NCBI GenBank assembly: GCA_900239685.1
Contig: OENT01000730.1
Span: 16,820 to 80,819 of the forward strand
Reading direction: 5' to 3'
DNA: 64,000 nt
From: Rotaria macrura
Taxonomy: Eukaryota > Rotifera > Eurotatoria > Philodinida > Philodinidae
Position 1 is the stretch's first letter. Each line of letters begins with the position of its first letter. A program made the translations under genes and the position numbers. Positions 48,734-60,241 of this stretch are shown here, in pieces. Under the pieces are notes generated by a model. That model made no database searches. It saw only the letters and a list, made by a program, of their open reading frames with translations, and was not told the origin of the DNA.

Positions 48734-49042
48734 TAGGGCTGGCACTTTATCTTTATTTCACTTTGAAGAAGTAAAGTAAAGTAAAGTATTTCACTTTACT
48801 TTACTTTACTTGGTAAAGTAAAGTTGGACAGAAATATTTTGTATAGATAGATTAAAAAACCAAACTTTCTCAACTTTACTTTTTCGAGTAAAGTTAAAAA
48901 AAACTTTACTTTACCAAGTAAAGTAAAGTTCAACACTTTACTTTATCCGGTAAAGTAAAGTAACGCAACTTTACTTTACTGAGAAAGTAAAGTTCCCCAA
49001 CTTTACTTTATTTGGTAAAGTAAAGGTAAAGTGCCACCCCTA
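48734..49042. mobile_element. Complete hAT-like MITE built of TTTACT palindromes
   Basis: A 309-bp element with ends TAGGGCTGGCACTTTA and, read inward from 49042, TAGGGGTGGCACTTTA (15 of 16 identical), flanked by exact 8-bp copies TTCATGTC (48726-48733 and 49043-49050). The interior is a series of ~30-bp palindromes of the form AACTTTACTTTA..TAAAGTAAAGTT with variable spacers (for example near 48916, 48951 and 48999). No coding capacity. Confidence 0.88.
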
Positions 49043-49050
49043 TTCATGTC

Positions 49051-49520
49051 TAGACGGCAGCTTCCACCCTTAGCCGCACCCACATCTAGTGTACTCAGCT
49101 GTGCGAGTGTGAAGGCATATGCCCATCTTTCTGCTGCCTCCACCCATCGTCGAACACACGCTCGGTGTGCTGTGGTGTCTAAGTGTGCAGACGTATATCC
49201 GTCTTTCCGATGCCTCCACTCTTCGCACCAACAACACCCCGTGTGTGAGTGTGGAAGCGTATATCCGTCTTTCCGATCCTTCCATCCTGCGCCGAACCCA
49301 CACTCGGTGTCCTGTGCTGTGCGAATGTGTAGGCGCGTGCCCGCCTCTCCGATGCCTCGAGACTTCGCGCCACCCACACCTCGTGTGTTGTGGTGTGTGA
49401 GGGTGGAGGCGTGTTTCCATCTTTTCGATGCCTCCACCGTTCACCGCACCCGCACTTGCCGTGGTTCTGTTCGTGAGTATGGGTGCGTGTTTCCCTCTTT
49501 CATATCCTTGCAGGGTAGGC
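49051..49520. repeat. GC-rich irregular minisatellite (66-85 bp units)
   Basis: Units contain GTGTGGAGGCGTATATCCGT, CTTTCCGATGCCTCCAC and CGCACCCACACTCGGTGT blocks. Anchors (TGCCTCCAC and variants) fall near 49135, 49211, 49277, 49353 and 49438. Much richer in G and C than the rest of the window. Long open frames exist on both strands at the same place (49031-49570 plus, 49003-49558 minus) because the unit lacks stops, so I do not call them genes. Confidence 0.7.
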
Positions 49521-49889
49521 GGCAGCCCCATGTTGCAAGAATTGTTGAATGTCTGCATGATATCGGTTAGCCATGCTTTTTATAGGGTTTTGGTTGAGGT
49601 TAATTTTTTGTGTACTTGGACATGTTCGCGTTAGTTTTCGTAAGGCGTGTCGATGAATTTCTTAATATTGTTGTGCTTGTGTGTGGTTTGAATCCCTTGA
49701 TCGCTTAATGGTACGTGTGCTCAGGGGAGAGGTCTGATTGATGTTTGATTGAGTTTAGCTTTGGTGTTTAGGTAAGTTTCTGGAGAATTGATGGGCCGGA
49801 GATCAATGGTATGTCGTATCCAGAGGTCATGATGATATCGAATTTTTTTTCGAATTCCTTAGATTTAGGCTAATTTTTGGCCACTATTT

Positions 49890-50230
49890 ATTGTCATGTT
49901 TTTTACTTCACGCTTGATTTGGCTACATATACTTATATCTCATAATATCATCTTATATCTCCCAATTGCTCACCATGCGTCTTGTTATGCAGCTACATTT
50001 GGGTTGATTCCTGTACATTTGCTATATCTGCTGATGTCTGTCTACATCTCCTTATATATCATGTTGCTCTTTATATCTGCAATATATCCTATATCTCGTG
50101 TACCTCCAATGACTCCTACAATGTCTATAACCATGCTGTTTCCGCACCCCGCTACACTAACTGTAGTCCTAATGAATGCTATGTTTCTTATATCTACTGG
50201 ATCTTCCCTATCTATGCGGTCGGTGTTTGA
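49890..50230. repeat. TATATCTCC-rich low-complexity stretch
   Basis: Repeated CTTATATCTCC/CTATATCTG motifs. They generate a falsely membrane-like translation at 49896-50285. Confidence 0.5.
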
Positions 50231-50884
50231 TTTTGTTTTCGGGAAAACTCTAATGAAACATCAAATCACGAGCTATGGTGTTTAAGGGTCAGTGGTATAC
50301 CTACTCTATATCTCACTTATGGATTCGTGGATTCTACTTCAGAATAACACGCGGAAAAAATAAGAATGTTGGTGATTGCTCTCAATGTGTTTCATAATGT
50401 TTGTCGAATTGACCTCGGGGATGAATTTTCCGATGCAATGAGGAGGAAATTATTTGGACATCTGATAAGCTCATAAACGGAAGGGTAATTTTTCAAACCA
50501 ACTCTCCTTGGATTCATAGCCATCGCGAAATTGGTTTCGAGTGAACACGTATCCATATTCCAAGACAAGTCGTGATCTTCGGTGGAATCGTATTTCCTCA
50601 CGAGCATAAATATGTATTTGTTTCTGGAGCATCCCTGCACTTCCATACGGGTCTGGCCTCTCGTTTTAACTCGAGTGTCCGAGTTATCACCCGAAAAGTG
50701 CTTTAAGAAAACTCCATCTCTAATGCTATGTGTCCTCCAACTTAAATTTCAAGGGAAGCGTGGCACTATGTCCCATTCACGGAATATAAGTAAGGACTGA
50801 AAGCGTCTTCTATGAAAACCAGATTTCCCCCCGCTCTGAGACTACCAATAAGTCTTTTGTGTGTTTAAATAGCATATCCGCATT

Positions 50885-51597
50885 CTCTCCGCAAAACTGT
50901 TCAGCTTCCAATTTTTTCTGAAATACGCGATTTCTATTGGTTCCCAGTGATGCCATATGATATGAAGGCATTTAAAGCCCCTATTCGTACTCTGGGATTT
51001 CGATTACGTTCATTGGAATGTTTTCGAGAGAGCAAGATTCTTATTCGCTTTTGGTCATCCAACAAGATTTCTAGGCATTTAGAGCGCATATTCAGAATCT
51101 CTCCTCAAGGCAACATCGTTTGCAAAGTTTTACGAAATCCATGATTTCAATTGGTTTATGACTATCCAATAGGATTTGAAAACATTTAGAGCGCGCATTC
51201 AGAATATCTGCCAGAAACTACATCGATTGCAATGTTTTCCAAAATCGTCGAATTCTATCGGTTCTAGACCATCCATTAGGATTTGAAGGAATTTAAAGCC
51301 CATATTCATAATCTGCGGTTGAAATAACGTATAAAAGAGTGTTTTCCAAAATCCATGATTTTTATTGGTTGCTAGTCAACCAATAGGATTTAAGGACATT
51401 TGGAGCACATATTCGGAATTTCTGTCAAAAACTACATCGGTTACAATGATTTCCCAAATATGCGTTTTTTATTGTTTCCTGGATATCCAGTAGGATTTGA
51501 GGTCAAATGGAGGTCAAATTCGAACTCCTCGACCCCGATAACCAATATAAAAGTTGTTTCGGAGCAAAAAATAGTTGAAGTATCTGCTAGTACCTTC
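50885..51597. repeat. Right arm: ~107-bp tandem units
   Basis: Anchors similar to GGATTTGAAGGCATTTAAAG fall near 50957, 51066, 51175, 51282, 51388 and 51492, spacing 104-109 bases. Units contain CATCGATTGCAATGTTTTCC and ATTGGTTCCAGACCATCC-like segments. Confidence 0.75.
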
Positions 51598-52152
51598 TAG
51601 TACCTGGTGAATTTGAAATGTGAAAGAAAACGGATGATTAGTATAGTTTTTCGGAGTAACTAGTTATCTTTTTGTGATTTCCCAATTACAAAGTAATTCA
51701 TTCGAAATGAATTACTTTATAATTCATTTGCGTCATCCAGTGAGAAAATCTGGTTTGATCTCTTTGTTGATTCAAACATATTTCCAATGAAGGGCAAGGC
51801 AGTATTCAGAATAGGACAGAAAAAAACCAAAACTCGAGAAATGACAATATGCCAACAAAATAACATATTTACTTGCTGTTACAAGATCCACAAGTTAAAG
51901 GAAGTCATCAACTACACTTCTAGTTAAGTTCGTTCGATAGAATTAGCAGGTCTTGTATCAGAATTCATGTACATTCTGTGTGGCATATTATTGATAACAA
52001 TTTATTTGTATGCTCATGTTGAAAAAAATTGTTTTTACTCAATAAAGTGCTATTTTGCTGTTTTCCTCTTTTGTGAATAAAATGCCGTTAAATTCATAAA
52101 ATAAAATAGTACATTAAAGATAACTAATTCTAGTTCGAGTAGTCAATAAACT
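51598..52152. other. Intergenic, no gene recognised
   Basis: AT-rich spacer between the foldback element and a possible small gene. Nothing structured seen. Confidence 0.5.
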
Positions 52153-52565
52153 ATGTTGAAGAAAAAATCTCAACCAGACGCACTGCTCGTGAGTGAACAA
52201 GATCAAAGTGGGTTAGCTCATCAGCCGAATTTGATAGTTCCAACCAAGTTCAGTTGGAGATCTGTTTTTATGTACACCAGTTGGAAATGTATTCGGGTAA
52301 AACTTGTGATAATTGTGTTAGTAGACATTAATCGTGTAAGTGTAATTGAATTAGTTCAAGCGGATTTTATCAAGTTGTATTGTGATAAGAAGAATAATGA
52401 ATCGTAACTATGACCTTTTGGGAATACGTAAACGTGGTGTGATTCCTCCTGTGGCATATGGTAAGTTCGAAACTTGATTGAAGAATTTCATGCATGAATT
52501 ATTTAATCACTAACTTTTCAAGGCTTTTAGAGTTCCAATTTCATCTGAACTTTTTCGCATAATAG
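52153..52565 (+). CDS. Hypothetical small multi-exon gene (model tentative)
   Basis: Exon-like pieces on the plus strand: from the ATG at 52153, MLKKKSQPDALLVSEQDQ through FSWRSVFMYTSWKCIR, then a GTAAAA donor-like site near 52297. A second open piece contains NRNYDLLGIRKRGVIPPVAY (from 52400) and ends in a strong GTAAGT donor near 52461. A third candidate begins after CTTTTAG near 52531 (FQFHLNFF) and stops at once. Composition and splice signals favour a real gene, but the exon joins are not proven and no family is recognised. A 1.7-kb element begins 75 bases downstream. Confidence 0.3.
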
Positions 52566-52639
52566 CATCGAAACATCAATGATAAACTTCTGTTTTGGCA
52601 TCGAAATAATTTCCTTCGCTTCTATATTTTCTTGTGTTA

Positions 52640-54364
52640 CCCACGGAAAAAATTCGCTAAAAAAACGCGGCTAAATGCGTTTTTGAAAACCGCGGTTTGG
52701 AACGGTATTTCGAAACGCGGGAGTCAGACCGTTTATTCGTCTTTTCAAAAGCAGTAAACACCGCGGTTTTAAAAAACCGCATTAACGGTCTGACTCCCGC
52801 GTTTTTTGGAAACGCTAAATACCGGGATTTCTTGACACCGCGGTACAGAGCAATTTTTTTAAGATGTACTCAAACTATGAAAAAAAAATTAACCAAAATT
52901 ATTCACACTTTCATAGTATATTACTTACTAACTTCTTGGTACAGGTAGTTTGTATAGGAATCTTTGATTGTTGCTCGTTTTTCACTTAGTCGGCCCGGAA
53001 GAAATCTAGTTATATATACTTTATTTATTTTTGGTCGAGGCTGTATTCGAACACTAGTTTTTCACATATACTTCTACTTCTCTAAATTCTTATATGACTA
53101 TACAAACCACTAGATCACATTTGTGCACACAAATCTATCAGCGAATCTGTCTTTTAAGCTGATCGAACAAGGGGAAACTGATTTATGATTTGTGATTTTT
53201 TTAAAAATTTTTAATCGATTGATTACAATCAATGAAATCGGAAAAATCAACAAAAACATTAAAAAAATCACAGAAATGAGAAAAAAAACTTACATCACGA
53301 AATCCGAAAATAAATTAAATCAGGAAATTCAAACGACTCTTGTTTAAGCTGTTTCACTCACCCTTAATTTAAATTTTGAACAACACGGAAACAAAACTTT
53401 AAATCGTTGATCAAATCATTGAATTTTGTTTGATTTTTTAATTTTACAAATAATGAAAAATTAAAAAAATCAGCAGTTCCCGGCTTCACTGCTGGGATTT
53501 CGCACTGATTCCCTCTCAAATGAGATCCACTTTACGAACACCACATTCTTTAATACAATTAAACGACATACTCTCCTGGCCCAGAAACTCAATATGCAGT
53601 CTTTTTTCTCGATTGTACACTTAGCTTCGCTCTCAAATTTCATTTTAAAAAAACCTAGCTTCCGCAAAATACATTTCAAATAAGAGGTACTAACCGTGAC
53701 CACAGTTAAAACGATATTAACAGCGTTTCATGCGATCTGAAACTACAAGGTTACATTCCAAACTTATAATTACGATAATCTCCGTGTCAGACAATCCAGA
53801 CTAATCGCGTTTCCAAATATCGCGGTTATAATGGTATTTACTTTGGTTCTCAAAAAACGCGTCTAACTGCGTTTCCAAATACCGCGGTTAAAATGGTATT
53901 TACTGTGGTTCTCAAAAACGCTTCTAACAGCGTTTTCTCATACCGCGGTTTTATTAGTACTTACATTAGTTCTCAAAGACGCGTCTGACAACGCTTTTCA
54001 AATACCGCAGACAAAATATGACTTACTCCACTTCTCAAAAACGCGTCTAACTGTGTTTCCTAATACCGCAGTTAAAATGGTATTTACTGGTGTTCCCAAA
54101 AACGCGTGTAACCACGTTTCTGAATATCGCGTTTACAATGTTGTTCACTGCGGTTTTGGGTTACCACGTGTAACTACGTTTTGGAATATCGCTTCCACAA
54201 TGTTGTTCCTTGCGGTTTGGGAAGCGTAGTCGAACCGCGTTTTCGAATACCGCCGTATTCGTTCAATAATCTTCGTCTAATTTAAAACGTACGGAGAAAA
54301 ACCGCTGTTAGGTGAAAATAGTAGCGGTTGACCGCGATTTTTCCCTAAAACTTTTTTCCGTGGG
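52640..54364. mobile_element. TA-flanked element with CCCACGG ends and 61-bp repeats
   Basis: A 1,725-bp segment with perfect 13-bp inverted ends CCCACGGAAAAAA (52640-52652; complement at 54352-54364), flanked by TA on each side (52638-52639, 54365-54366), as in elements that insert at TA. The left part contains a perfect 20-bp inverted pair (52714-52733 and 52784-52803). The right part is a ~61-bp tandem repeat (53770-54260). The middle (52870-53700) is AT-rich and has no transposase frame. Non-autonomous; superfamily uncertain. Confidence 0.65.
53770..54262. repeat. ~61-bp tandem repeat
   Basis: About eight diverged copies of a unit with CGCGTCTAACTGCGTTTCC, AAATACCGCGGTTAAAATGG and TATTTACTGTGGTTCTCAAA blocks. 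GGTTCTC-type anchors fall near 53845, 53907, 53968 and 54029. Confidence 0.8.
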
Positions 54365-54366
54365 TA

Positions 54367-55164
54367 TCGAGACATAGGTCTTCGCGAATCAAATGCGAAC
54401 TATACCTTGATTTAACTATTGAAGGTGGAGGAAATCTTATTGAAAGTGGGATGAAGAAAAGAGCTAGATCAAGATACACCCCACCTATAATGATACACAA
54501 TTGTTTTTGAAGTCCTTGTTCTAATGGTTTCTTTTGGTTTCAAAGTTATACAAAGGCAGTCATGTTTAGTTGCCTGCTCTAACTGTTCCTCATAAATAAA
54601 AATATTAATCTGTAAGGGATTTTTGAATTAAAAAATCTCAGTCTCGAAGTAATTTTAGTAGTTAACTCTTAAATATACAGCCAATTACTGACGACCTTAC
54701 GTATGCTGAAAAGTATTTATTCGCATACATATTATAGTCGATCAATTTTATTACCCATCAGAGTAGCATGGATTCATGTTACTCCAATTACTCATCAACA
54801 CCCAAGAGTATCAGTAATCCTGAAGTTGATCGGAAATTTCCATCTAAAAATAGAAAAATCTCCGTGGTGGAATACCAACGGGATTAAAGCGGAAAACATG
54901 ATAGAGCCAATTTACTGACGGCAAAGAGTAGCAGGCTATAATCTGCACCGAGTGCTGATACGAAAGTCCAAAGAACATTTCACTCACAGTTACACTCAAG
55001 ATGAAATATTTATTTAGATTCATTTTCCCTACTGTCTTTAGAAAATGTTGACACTCGCCTTGGCACTGTCATCATACATATGCATGATCTCTTTTCTTTT
55101 ATTATCGATCTTCACTGAAATAATTGAAAAATGAAAAAAAAGATCGTTAGTAGATAGCAGCTAC
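54367..55164. other. Intergenic, no gene recognised
   Basis: The open frame at 54703-54918 (71 codons, ending KAENMIEPIY) is the only sizeable one and lacks supporting features. Confidence 0.4.
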
Positions 55165-56456
55165 TTAGCCAAGTTCCATTCGACCAAGGCCGTTGGCCTG
55201 GACATTAAAATGTCGATTTAAAAACGTGACAATACTTTGAGCCACTTCTTCGGGCTTATCGATAGCCATGAAATGACCACAGTCATCGAAAATAATCACT
55301 TCTGACTGTGGTATCAACTGTGAAAAGTAGTGTGCACCATTAACAGTGAACAACTGTGCGAGATATTGTATACTTAGCTTAAAACATTGTTCGTTACTAA
55401 CTTAACTTACTCCATCTTCACGACCCCATAGAATCAAAACAGGACAAGTTATTTGATTGAGCTGTTGATATCGCTGTTCAAGATATGGATAGTCGTATTC
55501 CAGGAGCGACCTCAGTACTAGAAATAGTTTAAATAAGTCTGATTCGCAGAGAATTTTCGAAAGATATCTAATTACCATTCTTATGTTCCTCGAGTAATTG
55601 AAGTCGTAAATCAAGAAAACCATTAAGAAACGGTCTGGGTAAACGAACTGATTTCACTGTTAAAGAATGTATCATTTCGTTGAACTGTTCTGCTGTTTCT
55701 GGAAGAAGTACTTCGTAATTGCCTTGACGTAATTGTTTAATCCGATTAGTTTCACATTGTTCATCAGCTGAAATGTCAAAAGCAAATATAAATTATTTGT
55801 ACCGTACGTCACGAAAGCTCACCAGGTGGTGCAAGCAAACAGATCAAACTAACATAATTCGGATATTTAATCGTAAACATAGATACAACAGTGCCACCTA
55901 ATGATGCACCAATAATAAACATAGGTTCAGTTAAATTCATTTTATCGAAAAACTAGAAAAGGAAATATCTGATAGTATTTCGTAACAAACAAAATAGATT
56001 AAATAATTAGGTAAGTACGAGTTTGAGTTTTTCAACAAATTTATCAATCGTATAGAACTCTTCTGCCATACCAATAGTTTCTCCATGTGCAGGTAAATCC
56101 ATTGTAATACAATGATAATTGTTTGGAATATTCTAAATAAAGTAGAATCCATTGATATGATAGCCTTTCAATGTCGATAGAAGATTCGATTTACTTTTAC
56201 GATGGGTAGCCATGTTTCTTTATTTGAGGAAAGTCCGTGTATAAATACTATAGTCGGTTGTCCAGGTATTTTAGAACCCTTTTCACAGTAGCTGAACATA
56301 CTTTTTGTATCTTCATCGATTGACAAAGTTTTCTTTATCAGACCAGCACGATATGTAGTGAACCTAAATTGACAATATTCTGTTATCCTTTTCTATCGCA
56401 GTATCGCACCATTTTTTCTTACTTACTTATAATAGCATTGGATTAGCCATGTTTGC
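55165..56456 (-). CDS. ABHD6: ABHD6-like monoacylglycerol lipase, at least seven exons
   Basis: Minus-strand exons, in order: 56456-56427, 56363-56195, 56132-56019, 55952-55823, 55767-55576, 55517-55411, 55353-55165, with introns of about 60-170 bases. Phases agree across every join I could test. The product is an alpha/beta hydrolase: FIHGLSSNKETWLPI (oxyanion loop), MDLPAHGET, the nucleophile elbow GASLGG, ILWGREDG (acid) and DDCGHFMAIDKPEEVA (histidine), ending FLNRHFNVQANGLGRMELG. Motif order and spacing match ABHD6, which hydrolyses monoacylglycerols such as 2-arachidonoylglycerol on the cytosolic face of membranes. The 5' exon with the start codon and the usual N-terminal membrane anchor was not found, so the model is incomplete at that end. 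The full triad predicts an active enzyme. Several apparent small genes here are only shadows of these exons. Confidence 0.85.
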
Positions 56457-59400
56457 CTATAGAAATGGATAAAAATTTAAATCAATGTATTATATATCAT
56501 ATATCTCAGGAAGAATCGATCTGCTAGTATGCAAATAATATTTTGGTCAATTCTCAATGTTTCAAACTATTTTTTAATTAAACGATGTTTCAGTCGATTT
56601 TCTACAAAACTGTATAAAATGTTTTAATATAGAGTAGTCATGAAAAGTTCTAGACTGCTCGTCATAGCACTTCAAAATGACAAATTTATAATCGTAGTGT
56701 TTCAAAAGATCAATTACGTATTCAAACCGACAGAACAGCTGTGCAGTTGTTCTCTTGTTTGTTTTTCAAAATTCTCAAGTAAGTTTATTCTAATCATCTT
56801 TACTGAAAATCTTTTACACAGGCTAGCGATGCTGAATTGATTTCATATCCTAAAAAACGACATGAAATCAACGAAATCCGTGCTCTCACTCTATATTTTA
56901 TATAAATTATCAAATGTATGCTAGACCGTCGCATAGACTGGATCGGCGAATCATTTGCTTTAAAAACAACGAGAATAACTAAGCATAAAAAGTTACTCTA
57001 GGGTACGGACCGAGGAGTTTAGCAAAATGACACCAAAGTTCTGCCATAAATGCGAATTGTATGTAAAACCGAAAAACTTCTCTTCTAGAAAATTAATTCG
57101 TTGAATAGAATGATGAGTAATTATCTAGAAAGAGTTTTTCTAGAGCTTCACCGTAGCCTATAAATCATGTTTCTTAGTGTCTCGAATATTGTACAAGTAG
57201 GATGATAAAAACTGATTAAATAATCTTACGAAATTCATCATTTTGGATCTTACATCGTTAAGTCCAGAATTTTTCATGAGTATCTTATATACATAAACAT
57301 GTTATGTACTTTTGTAGAGAGTTAACTGAAGAGTTGTCTCCTAAAAATTCAACTCAAATGATTGAGAATTGAGTCAAATATTATTAAAATACTAAGAGGC
57401 ATCTTATTCGTGGGGCAGCTGATATTTGAAACAAGAAATGTAAACCTTACATATTTTTAGTATTCTTCGCCAACCTCGTTGATATGTTTTTTCCACGCCT
57501 GACAAAAATGAGTAAAACAAAAACATAGGACTTTATCGTTCTTTTTTTTCTACATCACTGACTTCACGTTGCTAGAATCATATTTCTCATAGTAAACAAA
57601 AATTGCTATCAATTATGAAGCGTTATATAAAATAAGTAAAAAACTACTGACTAAATCATTGATATTAGTCGTTGCAGGCAAGTTGGAAATTTCCTACTGA
57701 AGTAATTAAATTGGAAATTTTCATTGCCGTTACTGTAACCACTCACCCTTTTTATCACTGCTCGACTATGTTATTCTAGTGTATTTTGTCAACTTTCAAT
57801 TTCTTGTTTAGTAAGAAACACTTAAACACTCTCAATTGAATGCTGTAAGGCACATAAGGTATGGCGAAACGCGATTGAAAATGATTGCTGAAGAATATAT
57901 CAAGAAAAAACCTTCTTCCAATTCCATGAAGTGAGAAAGATAAATTTCTGTGTTCCATAACATTTAACGAACTTAGGAGGTTTTTCACATGTCTGCCACG
58001 TTTTTCAAAAGTCCTGAGAAACTTCCCACATGTTTGAGGATGTTGTAAGCGCTGAAAACCTGTATAAAAAAATTTTAGAAGAAAGAAGAAAATGCTTTCT
58101 TTCATCAATGAATAATATGAATGGAATTGAAAAATAAACACTTGTTTCTGCTGTCCACCAAGGTTAAAAAAATTGATTGTCAATGATTACTGATTTGATT
58201 TCTATTGATTGCTTCAGCTGCTTTCACTTCCGAACAAAGGCTCAAGTCATTTCTGACCATACCATAGGTCTCTCATTCTTCAAAAAGGTCAGTTTTAGTC
58301 AGAAAAATAAGAATTAAGTTAAATACTCAGAGTGATAATCTGATCTTTGATCTTTCATAAGCGGCATGATCCTTTTATTCGTAACCTCTTTGATTAGCTA
58401 ATTGTTCACGATTTCTGTCATCTTCTACGTGAAAAATATAATACTTTCAGAATAGATGAAAAATATTTTTCTTCTTGTCTATTTACAAATTCTTGATGCA
58501 CTCGTTAGATTTCTCTATCGATCCACATTTCAATATAATTTCGCTTGAGAGAGTCCTTCAAGATTCAGTATCCATCAGAGTCTATGTTTTTTGAAACCCT
58601 TTGTTGCTCCTGTGCAAAATAGAACGATTACTGATACAGAGGCAGTTTTTTAGTTTTTCCAAAAATTGAGCTTATCATTTTTTTTCTAACAAAAAAATAG
58701 AGTAAAAGAAAAAATGATCAGATGGGCGTTGAAGTCTGAATTCTTTTTTCGAAAAGAGGCAAAGTAAGATGCGTAGATAGAGGCTAATAGAGACTATTTG
58801 ATTGTTGAATGAACTATTCTTCAATTTTGTCTGCAGGATATCTTCTTCTGTTGCCTTGATACAGGGCTAAAACTTTCGTCATAGTCTTTCCAATCTAATG
58901 CAAACATATTCGGAACAGCTAATGAGATAGGATATGTAACTTGGTTTAGCTCTTTTCCGAAGATGGTTGTCGTACACAAAAAGCGTCTGTGAAAAATAGC
59001 GTAGTAATGAAAGGCATGTCTGTCCAGAGAGAAACGCAAATTTATCAAAACTCAAAATATACTCTGACTGTTTGAAGTCGCAGATAAGCTCCATATCACA
59101 GTACTAATCATAAGATAGGGCCAAATAAGACAATAAAACGCCTAAAATTAATGTTTCAAGTGATTATTGGCAACTATCATGTGTAGATTGTATTATATTC
59201 AATAAAATCAGGCGTATTCCTTGAGTTTTCTTATCAGATAGATTCTCTTATTGTATATATGAAGAAACTCTTTCAAAGCAAATGTGTGATTGCACCGCAT
59301 TCTTAGTTTAATTTTTAACATATCACTCAACTGTTAATTTGCATTAGTAACGTACCAACTATCTGTTGGTTTATGTAGCTATGATGTATTTTGTTGAAAT

Positions 59401-60241
59401 GAAGAAAAAGGACACACCAACAAAAAAGAAAGTAAACACCCACAAACACACTCACTAATCTATCCCTCACCCCAAACACCACATACTCTATTGGTCCACA
59501 AAATACTGCGGATAGATGTTGCTAGCTTTCGACCATTTCCACTAAAGTACATCGATCATGTAGCAAATTTTAATCAAGGATGAGCGATGTTGACATGTTT
59601 TCTGCATGATTAATATTAGTATGAGGAGATGTTCCATGAAGAAGCCAGGCATAGTTAAAACATGGATCTCAGCCATCGCTCTAGTTGACCCCGTTGGAAT
59701 TCCAACCTCTATTTATCATAGATGAATCGAAAATAGTATGCTTTAAAGTTTAAATCTGATTGTCTAGACTCACCCGATCAAAGACACTTTCAAAAGTTAT
59801 GCTAAAAGCAAACAATGGATATATCAGGTTTAATTTTTCCATGAAAAATGTTCCATTACTCCAATTCACTCTTAGACCAGATCGGTAGAACTTGATTTAC
59901 TGTACAAAACTATACGAATGATATTTTTCTACCATGTGAATTTAAAATCGAAAAAGTCGAAATACAGTATCTTTTCAGTATGTAAAAATAGGTCATTTTG
60001 CAGCTTTCAGTGCTATTTTCGATAGTATCGGTGTTGGGACAGTTCTTCACTCGCCTAGAAGTCAATTCTTGGTTCATAATATTTTGGAATCATCGGTGGC
60101 ATCTAGGGGATGAAATCTCTATACGACTAAATACAGAATCAATTGAGCTCCATATTATTGCTATCTCTTGGGTTTTCTATTGAATGGGTCTTTCATATAG
60201 TTGGATAACTAAATTTATTGACCGTTGTAGATAAATATAAA
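56457..60241. other. Intergenic; may hide the first ABHD6 exon
   Basis: Mostly AT-rich. The missing 5' exon of the ABHD6-like gene should lie in the first part. Minus-strand open frames at 57776-58183 and 58821-59094 are exon-like in places (an acceptor TTTATACAG precedes GTTTTCAGCGC near 58050), but I found no consistent gene model. Confidence 0.4.

Larger units (their letters stand above)
47981..51597. mobile_element. Foldback-like element with repeat-built inverted arms
   Basis: The outermost bases are inverted copies: GAAGGTACTAGCAGGTACTT from 47981 against GAAGGTACTAGCAGATACTT read inward from 51597. Both continue through ATTTTTTGCTCCGAAACAAC and GGTTATCGGGGTCG. Each arm is a tandem series of ~107-bp units (anchor GGATTTGAAGGCATTTAAAG). 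About four units remain on the left (47981 to about 48395) and six on the right (about 50885-51597). No target duplication is clear. The interior (48.4-50.9 kb) holds a hAT MITE, a GC-rich minisatellite and pyrimidine-rich DNA but no believable gene. Confidence 0.65.

Noticed and set aside
49003-49570. Long overlapping open frames on both strands (up to 179 codons)
   Set aside because: They coincide with a GC-rich tandem repeat whose unit lacks stops. There are no domains, no splice signals, and the two strands compete equally.
49896-50285. 129-codon frame that looks like a multi-pass membrane protein
   Set aside because: Hydrophobicity comes from repeated TATATCTCC-type low-complexity DNA; no family pattern.
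57776-58183. 135-codon minus-strand frame with an internal splice acceptor
   Set aside because: The reading frame implied by the acceptor differs from the long frame, and no partner exon or domain was found.
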